Shown here: in pieces, positions 6,749-14,549 of the stretch
Layout: the number at the start of each line of letters is the position of its first letter
Numbering within the stretch: position 1 is the first letter of the stretch
From: Anaerolineae bacterium CG2_30_64_16
GTDB taxonomy: Bacteria; Chloroflexota; Anaerolineae; CG2-30-64-16
DNA: 24,325 nucleotides
Direction of reading: 5' to 3'
Assembly: GCA_001871755.1 (NCBI GenBank)
Contig: MNXL01000211.1
Location: 1 to 24,325, forward strand
Made by a program: the position numbers and the translations under genes
The notes under the pieces: model-generated
Seen by the model: only the letters and a program-made list of their open reading frames with translations
Database searches by the model: none
Told to the model about the DNA's origin: nothing

Positions 6749-7720
6749 ATGGAGCGGCCCTATTTCATCTGGGACTACGATATCAGCGACGAGCAGGTCC
6801 GGGAGATCCTGCGGGGCGATGACGAGTTCCGCAAGACGTGGCTCGTCGGTCGCATCGTGCAGTACGCGCACTGGAACGACATCTGGAAATACCTGACGCT
6901 GGACGATATCCGGGTGTACTTTGACCGGATCGCCTGGCGGTTTCCCTTTGTGAAAGAGATGTGGGCGCACGCCCTCGAGGTGTGGGACCAGGGTGGCGGA
7001 GCGCCGGCGTTGCACGAGCTGCCGGCGGGTTACACCACTCTTCCTGACCGAGAACCGCAGTTGATAGAAGGGGTCCTGACACCGCTGCAACAAGATAGCT
7101 TGGCGGTGTTTTTCGCCGATCCGATTGCACAGCGGTTTTGGTTGACCGGTGGTACAGCTCTGGCCGCATTCTACCTGGGGCACCGGCCGAGTGAGGACCT
7201 GGATCTGTTTACCTTGGACGCAGAGGCGCTTGATCAAGCTCGTCGCGTCATGCCAAACATCGCCCAGGAATCGCAGGGCGTCCTGACCAGCGGTATCAGC
7301 GCCCCGTACTATCAGCAGTTCTTCTTGACGCGTCCAGGTTTGCCGCCGCTGAAACTGGACCTGGTGCGCGAGGTGGGACCGCAGTTCGGCCAACGCCAGG
7401 CGGTCGGCGGCGTCATCGTGGATTCCTGGGTTAATATCGCCACAAATAAGGTCGCCGCGATCTTCGGGCGTACTGCGGCCAAGGACTTTGTTGACCTGTA
7501 TTTCCTCCTGCACGCCGGCCACGATCTGAAGACCCTCATCTCGCTGGCGCAAGAAAAAGACCGGGGGCTGACCGAGTTTTACCTCGGCTATTCCATGCGC
7601 CAGGTGACCCGGTTCGACGCGCTGCCCAGGATGTTCAAAGCCATCACCCTGGAAGAGCTGCGCGCCTTCTACCTCGAGCTGGCCGACGACCTGTTGCGGC
7701 AGGTCAACCCGACCACCTGA
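6749..7720 (+). CDS. AbiEii-type nucleotidyltransferase with N-terminal helical domain
   Basis: A 323-residue protein in two parts. Residues about 115-320 resemble the AbiEii/AbiGii toxin nucleotidyltransferase fold: WLTGGTALAAFYLGHRPSED has the GG of the nucleotide loop (134-135), SEDLDLF supplies two acidic residues (D150, D152), LKLDL the third (D204), and KDFVDLYFLL is the usual helical follow-on. Residues about 1-95, starting PYFIWDYDISDEQVREILRG and including DIWKYLTLDDI, resemble a small helical protein that I recall as a separate gene before such enzymes, a possible antitoxin. Here the two are one frame. GAGGAG at 6737-6742 overlaps the selB stop, so it is likely coupled to selB. A toxin-antitoxin role is inference; a housekeeping transferase is possible. 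Confidence 0.82.
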   Translation: MERPYFIWDYDISDEQVREILRGDDEFRKTWLVGRIVQYAHWNDIWKYLTLDDIRVYFDRIAWRFPFVKEMWAHALEVWDQGGGAPALHELPAGYTTLPDREPQLIEGVLTPLQQDSLAVFFADPIAQRFWLTGGTALAAFYLGHRPSEDLDLFTLDAEALDQARRVMPNIAQESQGVLTSGISAPYYQQFFLTRPGLPPLKLDLVREVGPQFGQRQAVGGVIVDSWVNIATNKVAAIFGRTAAKDFVDLYFLLHAGHDLKTLISLAQEKDRGLTEFYLGYSMRQVTRFDALPRMFKAITLEELRAFYLELADDLLRQVNPTT

Positions 7721-9383
7721 TCTTTCCATCTACCACGGTTATCTCCACCCGCGTCTCCAAAATCGCCATCGGGTCGATCGTGAAGATGTCCTGCGAGAGC
7801 ACGGCCAGGTCGGCCACGTAGCCCGGCCTGATGCGTCCGCGATAGCTTTCCTCGCCCGCGGCGTAGGCCGGCCAGCAGGTGTAGGCGTCCACGGCCTCGG
7901 CCACGGTGACGCGCTCCTGGCCTTGCCAGCCTTCTGGCCCCGGCGTGCCATCGCTGCGGCGGCGAGTGACGGCCGCGTGGATGCCGATCAGCGGCGCGTG
8001 GGGCTCCACCGGGCCGTCCGAGCCAAAGATCAGCCGGGCGCCACTGGCGAGCAAGCTGCGGAACGGGTAGGCCGACCGGGCGCGCAGCGATCCCCAGTGG
8101 CAGTCCACCAGCGCCATATCGGAGGTGGCATGGATCGGTTGAACGGACGCGATGACGCCCAATTGGGCCAGTCGGGGCAAATCATCCGGGTGGATACACT
8201 GGACGTGTTCGATGCGGTGGCGGAGAACTGATTTCGGATTTCGGATTTCGGATTTCGGATTCGGCTGCTGACCCGGACAATCGGCAATCCGCAATCGGCA
8301 ATCCGCAATCTCGCGCCTCCGCACTTCCGCCAACACGTCCAACACGTCCCGGTTGGCGCGGTCGCCGATGGCATGGATGGTGAGGCTGAGCCCGGCCGCG
8401 CTGGCGTCCAGCGCCTGCGCCAGCAATTCCTCCGCAGCCGTAGTCGCCACTCCCCGGTTGTCCGGTTCCCCCTCGTAGGGTTCGAGCATCAAGGCAGTCC
8501 GGCTGCCCAACGCGCCATCCGCGAAGATCTTGATCCCGCCGATGCGGAGCCAGGGGTCTCCCAGGCCGCTACGGAGTCCCAATGTCCGGGCATGGGACAG
8601 GTTGCCGGCGGGCATTTGCTGGAGCACGCGTAACCCGAGATCGCCTGTCCCGCGCAATGCCTGGCACGTGCGCAACGCGAGTCCGTCCAACGTGTCACTG
8701 GCGTTGTGGATCGCGCTGAGCCCGCTGCGCCAGAGAGCAGGGATTGCCGCGCGCACCGCAGTCGTCGTTTCGGCCAGATCGGGTTGGGGCAGGGTGGCGC
8801 GGATCAGATTGATGGCGTTGTCGCGCAGGACTCCGGTCGGTTCCCCGTGCGCGTCCCTTTCGATAACTCCGCCGTGCACGTCCGGGGTGGCCGTGCGGAT
8901 CCCGACGTGGCGCAGCGCTGCGGAGTTGAGCCACACCGAGTGCAGATCTTTGCTATCCAGTGCGACGGGCACGTTCCCTGTGACTGCATCGAGCAGCGCG
9001 CGGTGGGGGCGCTCGCCCACAGCCCACAGGTTGGCGTCCCAGCCGCCTCCCCGGATCCAGCCGCCGGCCGGCCGGCTGACGACTCGCTCTGCCACCCGGG
9101 CTGCCACCGCAGCCGCGGAGGGCGCGGCGGTGGCATTCACCTGTCCAGCGCGCAGCGCCAGCTCGATCAGGTGGATGTGACTCTCGGTGAAGCCGGGCAA
9201 AAGCAGGCGGTCGCCCAGCGCGATCACCTCCGTTTGCGGCCCGCGCAGCTCGGCCAGCTCGGTGGTTTGGCCCACCGCAAGGATGCGGTTCCCGCGCACG
9301 GCCACGGCTTCGCACCAGGGGTACGTGGGGTCGGCGGTGTAGATTCGCCTGCCGGTGAAGAGCAAGTCAGCGTAGAGATTCAA
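7704..9383 (-). CDS. YtcJ-like amidohydrolase with in-frame repeat insert
   Basis: Metal-dependent hydrolase of 559 residues in the amidohydrolase superfamily. The N-terminal strand domain (ADLLFTGRRIYTADP) leads to the metal-binding ESHIH (H69, H71). Later motifs are GIKIFADGALGSRTA, TIHAIGDRANRDVLD, RHRIEHVQ and FGSDGPVEPH, all typical of the YtcJ/exoenzyme-like group. Residues about 357-385 (IADCRLRIADCPG, then NPKSEIRNPKS) interrupt the family sequence between EVRRR and LRHRIEHVQ and are translated intergenic-type repeat. The TTG start at 9383 overlaps the parB stop as TTGA, implying coupling with parAB. The 3' end overlaps the convergent nucleotidyltransferase gene by 17 bp. The substrate is unknown; the insert may or may not be tolerated. 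Confidence 0.9.
   Translation of the reverse strand: MNLYADLLFTGRRIYTADPTYPWCEAVAVRGNRILAVGQTTELAELRGPQTEVIALGDRLLLPGFTESHIHLIELALRAGQVNATAAPSAAAVAARVAERVVSRPAGGWIRGGGWDANLWAVGERPHRALLDAVTGNVPVALDSKDLHSVWLNSAALRHVGIRTATPDVHGGVIERDAHGEPTGVLRDNAINLIRATLPQPDLAETTTAVRAAIPALWRSGLSAIHNASDTLDGLALRTCQALRGTGDLGLRVLQQMPAGNLSHARTLGLRSGLGDPWLRIGGIKIFADGALGSRTALMLEPYEGEPDNRGVATTAAEELLAQALDASAAGLSLTIHAIGDRANRDVLDVLAEVRRREIADCRLRIADCPGQQPNPKSEIRNPKSVLRHRIEHVQCIHPDDLPRLAQLGVIASVQPIHATSDMALVDCHWGSLRARSAYPFRSLLASGARLIFGSDGPVEPHAPLIGIHAAVTRRRSDGTPGPEGWQGQERVTVAEAVDAYTCWPAYAAGEESYRGRIRPGYVADLAVLSQDIFTIDPMAILETRVEITVVDGKIRWSG
8231..8310. repeat. Short tandem repeats inserted in the amidohydrolase gene
   Basis: Four copies of the 7-mer ATTTCGG plus a shortened one occupy 8231-8264, and a 14-bp unit (CAATCGGCAATCCG) is repeated from 8278 to 8310. 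The spacer is 13 bp. Read leftward it encodes the low-complexity NPKSEIRNPKS and IADCRLRIADC peptides inside the enzyme. Confidence 0.85.
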
Positions 9384-10327
9384 GGGATGCTTCCGAAGGC
9401 GCGGCGCTCTTCCATGCCGACGATCCGCTCGTAGATCGTCTGCAATTCCTCTTCCGAGTAGAAGGAGATCACCAGCCGGCCACCGCGTTTGCCGCGCGTC
9501 AGAGCGACCTTGGTGCCCAACGCACCGCGAAACGCATCCTCCAGGCTACGCGTGTAGCGCGTGTCCGGGTCGTCCGCGTGTTCGTCCCCCGAAGTGGTGA
9601 CCGCGTCGGCCGCGTCGGCCACCGTCACCAGACGGCGCACCAACTCCTCGGTCTGACGCACGGTCAGCTCTCGGGTGATCACCTGCCCGGCCGCCTGAAC
9701 GATCAGCTCGTCGTCGGCCAATCCTAGCAGCGCCCGGGCGTGGCCTTCGCTCAGGCTGTCTTCGGCGAGCAGGGCCTTGACCGGGTCCGGCAGGCGCAGC
9801 AGGCGAACCACGTTGGCCACCGCCACGCGGCTCTTGCCGACGCGATCCGCGACTTCTTGTTGGCTCAAGCCGAAGTCGGTTATCAACGCCTGAAAGGCTT
9901 CGGCTTCTTCCAAAGGGTTGAGGTCGGCGCGCTGGATATTCTCGACCAGGGCCAGTTCGAGCAGTTGCTGCGGCGTGGCCTCCTTGACCAACACCGGCAC
10001 CTCGGCCAGCCCGGCGATGCGCGCAGCTCGCCAGCGCCGTTCGCCCGTGATCAACTGGTAGGGGGCGGCCACAGTTGGGGGCGCATGGGTGACGATCAGC
10101 GGCTGGATCAGGCCATGTGCGCGAATGGAGGCGGCCAATTCATCGAGCGCACCCTGGTCGATCGTCGAGCGGGGTTGGCGCGGGTTGGGGACGATATCCT
10201 CGACCGGGACAGTCAGGATGCCGGCCGCGGCCCCTGGGCCAGTAGTGGGTTCCGCGGGCGGGAGTGGTGCTGCCGGGGGGATCAGCGCGCCCAGGCCGCG
10301 CCCCAGACCGCGGGTTTGTGCATTCAT
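9380..10327 (-). CDS. parB: Chromosome partitioning protein ParB
   Basis: DNA-binding CTPase of 315 residues that loads at parS sites and spreads to build the segregation complex. The N-terminus RGLGRGLGALIPP is the typical Spo0J start. The CTP-binding motifs are GERRWRAA (residues 95-102) and ENIQR (129-133), followed by DLNPLEEA and a helix-turn-helix LSQQEVADRVGKSRVAVANV (154-173). A C-terminal dimerisation region ends FYSEEELQTIYERIV. The ATG at 10327 overlaps the parA stop (ATGA). The reading frame is open further upstream but that is a shadow of parA. It is co-transcribed with parA and the amidohydrolase. No parS-like TGTTTCACGTGAAACA was found in the window. Confidence 0.96.
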   Translation of the reverse strand: MNAQTRGLGRGLGALIPPAAPLPPAEPTTGPGAAAGILTVPVEDIVPNPRQPRSTIDQGALDELAASIRAHGLIQPLIVTHAPPTVAAPYQLITGERRWRAARIAGLAEVPVLVKEATPQQLLELALVENIQRADLNPLEEAEAFQALITDFGLSQQEVADRVGKSRVAVANVVRLLRLPDPVKALLAEDSLSEGHARALLGLADDELIVQAAGQVITRELTVRQTEELVRRLVTVADAADAVTTSGDEHADDPDTRYTRSLEDAFRGALGTKVALTRGKRGGRLVISFYSEEELQTIYERIVGMEERRAFGSIP

Positions 10328-11127
10328 GATCCCTCCTTCTCCAAGAGCAAAGCGGCCGCGGTTCTTTCGCGGGCCAGGAACTCTTCGGCGAGGGCGGCGT
10401 AGGCCAGTGCGCCGCTGGAGGTGGGCGCATAGGTCATGATGGTTTGCCCATAGCTGGGCGCCTCGCTGAGCCGGACGCTGCGGGGGATGATCGTGCGAAA
10501 AGTCTGTTCGGGGAAGTGTTTGCGCACCTCTGCCACCACCTGGCTGGCCAGATTGGTGCGGCCATCGAACATGGTGAGCACCATGCCGCTGATTAAAAGT
10601 TGGGGGTTGAGGCTCTCGCGCGCCAGTTGGATGGTGTGCCACAACCGCCCCAGCCCTTCGAGCGCCAGGTATTCACACTGGATGGGCACGATGACGCCGT
10701 CCTGGGCCGCCGTAAGGGCGTTGATCGTCAGCAATCCCAGGCTGGGTGGACAATCGATCAGCACGTGATCGTATTGGGCCGCCACCGGTTTCAGCAGTTT
10801 GCGCAGCCGGTGCTCTCTGGAGAGGATCGACACCAACTCGACTTCCGCGCCGGCCAGCGCGGGCGCGCTGGGCGCCAGATCCAACCCTTCCTGAAGGGAG
10901 TGGACGATGACGCTGGCCAGGGGTTGGGCGCCGATCAGCGCATCGTAGAGCGAGAGGGGTAGCTCGCTTGCGGTAATCCCCAGGCTGCTGGTGGCATTGG
11001 CCTGGGGGTCGGTGTCTACCAGCAGGACGCGGCGGCCGGCGCCAGCCAGGTAGGCGCTCAGATTGACCGCAGTGGTTGTCTTTCCGACGCCGCCTTTTTG
11101 GTTTGCGAAAGCATAGATGTGGGTCAC
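10324..11127 (-). CDS. parA: Chromosome partitioning ATPase ParA/Soj
   Basis: A 267-residue deviant Walker ATPase that binds DNA non-specifically and drives ParB-bound origins apart. The deviant Walker A loop KGGVGKTT (residues 11-18) follows IYAFANQ directly, as in chromosomal Soj. DTDPQANATSSLG and LIDCPPSLGLLTINAL are the Walker A' and B regions. The GTG start at 11127 has an AGAGG site and gives the standard N-terminus (VTHIYAFANQKGG); the open frame continues 17 codons upstream without a better start. It sits 30 bp after the sugar kinase and overlaps parB by 4 bp. The short N-terminus without an extra DNA-binding domain indicates the chromosomal rather than the plasmid P1 type. Confidence 0.96.
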   Translation of the reverse strand: MTHIYAFANQKGGVGKTTTAVNLSAYLAGAGRRVLLVDTDPQANATSSLGITASELPLSLYDALIGAQPLASVIVHSLQEGLDLAPSAPALAGAEVELVSILSREHRLRKLLKPVAAQYDHVLIDCPPSLGLLTINALTAAQDGVIVPIQCEYLALEGLGRLWHTIQLARESLNPQLLISGMVLTMFDGRTNLASQVVAEVRKHFPEQTFRTIIPRSVRLSEAPSYGQTIMTYAPTSSGALAYAALAEEFLARERTAAALLLEKEGS

Positions 11128-11156
11128 GGACGCCTCTGATCGATCGATGCAGTCCC

Positions 11157-12032
11157 CTATTGGTGATCGGTTAGCCACGCCTCTACGCGGGCCCGGAAAG
11201 GTATCCCGGCAATGCTGACCCCTTCCACCGACATGGAGGCGACCACGTTGGCGAATTGGGCCGCAGTGAATGGATCACCGGTCTCGGCTAGCCGGATCAA
11301 GAAGGCCGTGGCGAAGACGTCTCCTGCGCCGGTCGGATCGATCTCTTGGGTGGGGCGCGGTGGCACATGGCGGCAGCCGCCGGCGTGATAGATCGTTGCG
11401 CCGTGCCAGCCATCGGTGACGATCATCAGGCGGGCTTGCGCCGCCAGCGTGGCGATGTACGCCTCATCTCCACCGACGTCCTCCCGGCTGAGGATCACCA
11501 CATCGGCGCGGGTCAGGAACTCTGGCGCGTTTTCCCAGCGCGTCGGGCTGACATGGCCCGTGGCGTCCCATTGGCGCATCCAGCCCTGGGGTGTTACCCC
11601 GAGCAACGCTTTGGGAAAGACGTTTACCCAGGCCGGGGGCACTTCCCGCACCAGGGGGCCAAGTAGCACGATGGGCACTCGGTCCCAGGCCGGCGGCAGC
11701 TCCTCCGGTTCGATCGGCGGGGCGAGGGCTTCCAGGATCTGGGTGCGTTGGCCGCCGTGGTAGATGTTGTTGAATGTGGTGCTCACCGTAGATGGCAACA
11801 TATGGATCGCCACCCCGTGCAGAGGGCTGTCGACCGGTGCGGTCACGTTTTCGGGTGAGTAGAGTAATGAACCGTTGCGGAGTCCCTCCAACGTGCCGCG
11901 CGTCAGGATACCCGCGTGTCGTCCCAGCCGCTGTGCGGTGACGGCTGAGTAGGAGACCGTGCCACCCACCCTGAAGCCGTCGGGTGTCCGGTCGTGTGTG
12001 AGATGGCCGATGGCCAGGAAGTCGATGGGCAA
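11157..12032 (-). CDS. PfkB family carbohydrate kinase
   Basis: Predicted sugar or nucleoside kinase of 291 residues in the ribokinase fold. The N-terminal FLAIGHLTHD and VGGTVSYSAVTAQRLG match the substrate-binding start of the family, and DPTGAGDVFATAF (residues 232-244) is the PfkB signature with catalytic D238 and the anion-hole glycines. I chose the TTG at 12032 because GTGAGGA lies five bases upstream and the protein then starts PIDFLAIGHL; a longer frame would translate the conserved leader. It has its own promoter and a leader of about 120 nt shared in sequence with rnd. It occupies the slot between khpB and parA where many bacteria carry mnmE and rsmG. The phosphate acceptor is unknown. 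Confidence 0.87.
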   Translation of the reverse strand: MPIDFLAIGHLTHDRTPDGFRVGGTVSYSAVTAQRLGRHAGILTRGTLEGLRNGSLLYSPENVTAPVDSPLHGVAIHMLPSTVSTTFNNIYHGGQRTQILEALAPPIEPEELPPAWDRVPIVLLGPLVREVPPAWVNVFPKALLGVTPQGWMRQWDATGHVSPTRWENAPEFLTRADVVILSREDVGGDEAYIATLAAQARLMIVTDGWHGATIYHAGGCRHVPPRPTQEIDPTGAGDVFATAFLIRLAETGDPFTAAQFANVVASMSVEGVSIAGIPFRARVEAWLTDHQ

Positions 12033-12072
12033 AAAATCCTCACAAGAAAAGGAATGGGTGTATTTTACGCGA

Positions 12073-12156
12073 CCTAACCTGGACAAGCCAGAGCCAACCA
12101 GACAAATGCCATCAGAAAATTCGCGTCTGTCGTGCAAGGCTAACTGATTAGGCCCT
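12073..12156 (-). promoter_or_regulatory. Conserved 5' leader, copy A (sugar kinase)
   Basis: The transcribed leader from AGGGCC (12156-12151) to about 12073 aligns with 19573-19658 upstream of rnd, about 80% identical by hand (roughly 56 of 70 positions, one 2-nt gap). The gap breaks any shared reading frame, so the similarity is at RNA or DNA level. In this copy GGCCTAATC near the 5' end can pair with GGTTAGGTC near the 3' end over nine positions, including G-U pairs, closing the leader. Confidence 0.6.
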
Positions 12157-12185
12157 ATTGTAGCATACTCTCCATTGAGGGTCAA
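12157..12185 (-). promoter_or_regulatory. Promoter of the sugar kinase (and possibly parAB)
   Basis: Reading leftward, TTGACC (12185-12180), a 17-bp spacer and TACAAT (12162-12157), then AGGGCC. It directly abuts the terminator of the upstream operon. Confidence 0.8.
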
Positions 12186-12220
12186 TGAAAACGCCGGCCT
12201 GGGAAGCAGCGGCCGGCGTT
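12186..12220 (-). terminator. Rho-independent terminator after khpB
   Basis: A perfect 10-bp stem AACGCCGGCC (12220-12211) / GGCCGGCGTT (12199-12190) with an 11-nt loop is followed leftward by TTC. The arms end in TT so the U-run is GUUUUC. It lies 65 bp after the khpB stop and immediately before the kinase -35 box. Confidence 0.8.
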
Positions 12221-12284
12221 ACTTTGGAAGCGTGTCCCGTATTCCGGGGCCTGTCTGCGCGCGCCATGCGCGGCTCAGGCCAGG

Positions 12285-13112
12285 TTATTCCTTTTTCGGG
12301 ATGATCGTGACCTTGCGCCGATCCCCTTCGCCGACGCTCTGGGTGGTGACGCTGGCGTGGTCGCGCAGCGCCAGATGGATGATGCGGCGTTCGGCCGGCG
12401 TCATCGGCTCCAGGGCCATGGTTCGGCCGGTCTGCTGGACCTGCTCGGCCATGCGCAACGCCAGTTTGTGCAACGATTCCGCCCGCTTGGCCCGGTAGCC
12501 GTTCACATCGATGATGAAACTGCTCCGCGCCCGACTCTGCTGATTGACCATCAGCCGGGTGATGAACTCCAGGGCCGAAAGGGTCTCATTCTGGCGCCCG
12601 ATGAGAACGCCCAGGTCGTCCCCCACGATATTCAGGACCTGCATGCGGTCGTCGTCATCCGCTTCATGGTCACTCTGCGGCACGATCTCGATCTCGGCTC
12701 TCAGGTTCATCCGCTCCAGCAAGCCGGCCAAGAAATCCCGGCCCAATTCGAGCGCGGTCGAGTCCTTGTCGCTCGCCGCGGGCAGCGCGGGGGAGACAGG
12801 CGCGGGCTGCGGTGCTTTGGCGGCCGGCTTGGGTTCGGGCTTGGGTTCGGGCCCAAGTTCAGGTTTGGGCGCCAGCTTCGCTTCTGGTTTGGGCGCGGGC
12901 CTGGCAGCGGTCAGTGGCTCCGGTCTGGCGGGGCGCAGGACCGTGAGACGAACGACCGCGTCTTCGGCGCCAATGCCCAACACACCACGACTACCGGGAC
13001 GCAAAATCTCGACCTCGACCGCATCGCGGGACACCCGCAACGCGGCCAGGCCAGCGCTGATGGCTGCTTCGATGGTCTTTCCGCGGAACTCTCCGTTTTT
13101 TTCCCCTGTCAT
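12285..13112 (-). CDS. khpB: KhpB/Jag RNA-binding protein
   Basis: A 275-residue cytoplasmic RNA-binding protein (also called Jag or EloR) that works with KhpA in cell elongation control in Gram-positive models. A Jag_N domain occupies residues about 8-58 (GKTIEAAISAGLAAL, GVLGIG). A Pro/Lys/Glu/Ala linker follows (about 60-115), with KPEPKP-type repeats encoded by a GGCTTGGGTTCG-like tract. The KH domain carries the GxxG-type loop IGRQNETL (171-178), and the C-terminal R3H domain has RRIIH (R242, H246). The ATG at 13112 has AAGGA upstream. It is the last gene of the rpmH-rnpA-yidD-yidC operon, its canonical place, and is followed by a strong terminator. Confidence 0.95.
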   Translation of the reverse strand: MTGEKNGEFRGKTIEAAISAGLAALRVSRDAVEVEILRPGSRGVLGIGAEDAVVRLTVLRPARPEPLTAARPAPKPEAKLAPKPELGPEPKPEPKPAAKAPQPAPVSPALPAASDKDSTALELGRDFLAGLLERMNLRAEIEIVPQSDHEADDDDRMQVLNIVGDDLGVLIGRQNETLSALEFITRLMVNQQSRARSSFIIDVNGYRAKRAESLHKLALRMAEQVQQTGRTMALEPMTPAERRIIHLALRDHASVTTQSVGEGDRRKVTIIPKKE

Positions 13113-13127
13113 TCGCTTGCTTCCTTC

Positions 13128-13158
13128 GACGGGCTACCGCTTGCCGCAAGCGCCCGTC
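13128..13158 (-). other. Nested hairpin between yidC and khpB
   Basis: GACGGGC (13128-13134) pairs with GCCCGTC (13152-13158), and inside it GCTTG pairs with CAAGC around CCG. There is no U-run, so it may protect or process the message rather than terminate it. The rest of 13113-13232 shows nothing else. Confidence 0.45.
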
Positions 13159-13232
13159 CTGAACGAACTTGCACCATGGCCCGGCTCGCCGTTCATCCAG
13201 GCTGGGCGGCGCACTTTTGTCCGCTGAATTTG

Positions 13233-14219
13233 CTACTTCTTGCGCCGGCGCCGCTTGACCGGTTTGGCCGGCGCGATCGCCTTTGACGTCGTTGTCGGAG
13301 GCGGCGCCTCGGTCATACCCACCATCTCCGAACTGCGGGTCTTCAGCATCGGCAGCCAATCGGTCAAGCCACCCCAGCCGGTTACAAAATACTGTTGCAC
13401 GACGCTGAGCACGTTCGAGATGGACCAATAGAGAGTTAGCCCTGAGGGCAGGCCCAGGGTGATGTAGCCGAACATGATCGGCATGAACATCATCATCTGG
13501 CCCATCATTTGCTGCTGACTGTCCCCCCCCGCTCCCTTCGGGCCCTTCGGCGGCTGCGCCATCTTCTGCAGCAACAACTGGGAGAGGATCATGATCAGCG
13601 GGAGGCTGAAGTAGGCGAAGAGCTTGCCCCAATCCTGGGCCTGGAAGCTCTCCGAGATCCACTTTGTGCCGACTTCAAGGCTTGGGTAGGACAGATCGGG
13701 AATCCAGAAAAACCCCGCGCCCTGGAGTTCCTGCACACTGGGGTTGGCCAGCACGTACAACGATTGATACAGCCCCCACAGGACCGGTAATTGGATGAGC
13801 AAGGGCAGGCAGCCGCCCAGCGGATTGAAGCCAGCTTCCTTGTAGAGCTTCATCTGCTCTTCAGATAGCTTCTGCTTGTCCTTGCCGTACTTGTTCTGCA
13901 ACTCCTTGAGCTTCGGTTGCAGCGCCTGTTGAGCCTTGGTAGACTGAAGCTGTTTCAAGGTGAGCGGCAGTGTCACGATCTTGAGGGCGATGGTAAGCAC
14001 GATGATCGCCCAGCCGTAGCTGTATGGAATGCCGACACCCGAGATGGTCCGATTGAGGAACATCAGTAGCTTAGCCAGTGGGTAGACGACGAGCGCCTCC
14101 CACCACCCGGGCGGGGCATTCAGGTCGATCTCACCGCGCGGCACACCACAGCCGGAAAGCGAGAGGGCTACGAGCAGCAGCACTGCTACCAGAAGCAGGG
14201 TGCGGAGCTTCTTATTCAC
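13233..14219 (-). CDS. yidC: Membrane insertase YidC, lipoprotein type
   Basis: Inner-membrane insertase that folds and inserts membrane proteins with or without Sec. The N-terminus (NKKLRTLLLVAVLLLVALSL) ends in the lipobox SLSGC, as in Gram-positive SpoIIIJ, and there is no large periplasmic domain. The first core helix GWAIIVLTIALKIVTLPLTL has Lys where SpoIIIJ-type proteins carry the groove Arg. The cytoplasmic hairpin AQQALQPKLKELQNKYGKDK and FNPLGGCLPLLIQLPV follow, and the C-terminus is Lys/Arg-rich (KRRRRKK), which suits ribosome contact. I prefer GTG 14219 because AGGAG at 14235-14231 is 11 bases away; GTG 14228 is only 2 bases from it. It lies between yidD and khpB in an operon. Confidence 0.95.
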   Translation of the reverse strand: MNKKLRTLLLVAVLLLVALSLSGCGVPRGEIDLNAPPGWWEALVVYPLAKLLMFLNRTISGVGIPYSYGWAIIVLTIALKIVTLPLTLKQLQSTKAQQALQPKLKELQNKYGKDKQKLSEEQMKLYKEAGFNPLGGCLPLLIQLPVLWGLYQSLYVLANPSVQELQGAGFFWIPDLSYPSLEVGTKWISESFQAQDWGKLFAYFSLPLIMILSQLLLQKMAQPPKGPKGAGGDSQQQMMGQMMMFMPIMFGYITLGLPSGLTLYWSISNVLSVVQQYFVTGWGGLTDWLPMLKTRSSEMVGMTEAPPPTTTSKAIAPAKPVKRRRRKK

Positions 14220-14244
14220 TCTGATCACAACTCCTTAATGTCCA

Positions 14245-14307
14245 AGACCCGAAGGGTTTCCGCGCACGTTAGTCATGAACCGCTCTTGCCGAAAACCCTT
14301 CGGGTCT
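14245..14307. repeat. 15-bp perfect inverted repeat between yidD and yidC
   Basis: AGACCCGAAGGGTTT (14245-14259) and AAACCCTTCGGGTCT (14293-14307) are perfect complements 33 bp apart, and each arm can fold on itself (ACCC-GAA-GGGT). It sits inside an essential operon, in the yidC leader. It resembles a REP-type dispersed element; no second copy is seen here. Confidence 0.75.
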
Positions 14308-14333
14308 GAGCGGGAAGTATTTCTAGACGGGCC

Positions 14334-14549
14334 TCACGGGACCGGGTCATACCCGCCGGGATGCCAGGGATGGCAGCGGCTCAGCCGGCGGATGCCCAGC
14401 CATCCGCCGCGAATCGCGCCGTATTTGTCGATCGCCTGGTAGGTATACTCGGAACATGTCGGGGTGAAACGGCATGATGGGGGCAGGGCTGGCGAGACCC
14501 AGCGTTTGTAAAAGCGCAACCACGCCAGGAAAACTTGCTTCACGCTCAC
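14334..14549 (-). CDS. yidD: Membrane protein insertion efficiency factor YidD
   Basis: Small 71-residue membrane-associated protein that assists YidC-dependent insertion. The full family motif is present: SCRFTPTCSEYTYQAIDKYG (residues 25-44), then RGGWLGIRRLSRCHPWHPGG and a YDPVP end. The N-terminal amphipathic stretch is VFLAWLRFYKRWVSPALPP. The GTG at 14549 overlaps the rnpA stop as GTGA. A second GTG two codons later is a possible alternative. It is in its standard place between rnpA and yidC. Confidence 0.95.
   Translation of the reverse strand: MSVKQVFLAWLRFYKRWVSPALPPSCRFTPTCSEYTYQAIDKYGAIRGGWLGIRRLSRCHPWHPGGYDPVP

Noticed and set aside
12033..12185. 51-codon N-terminal extension of the sugar kinase
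   Set aside because: The extra codons cover the promoter and the conserved leader; the TTG at 12032 has a good ribosome site and the family-like N-terminus.
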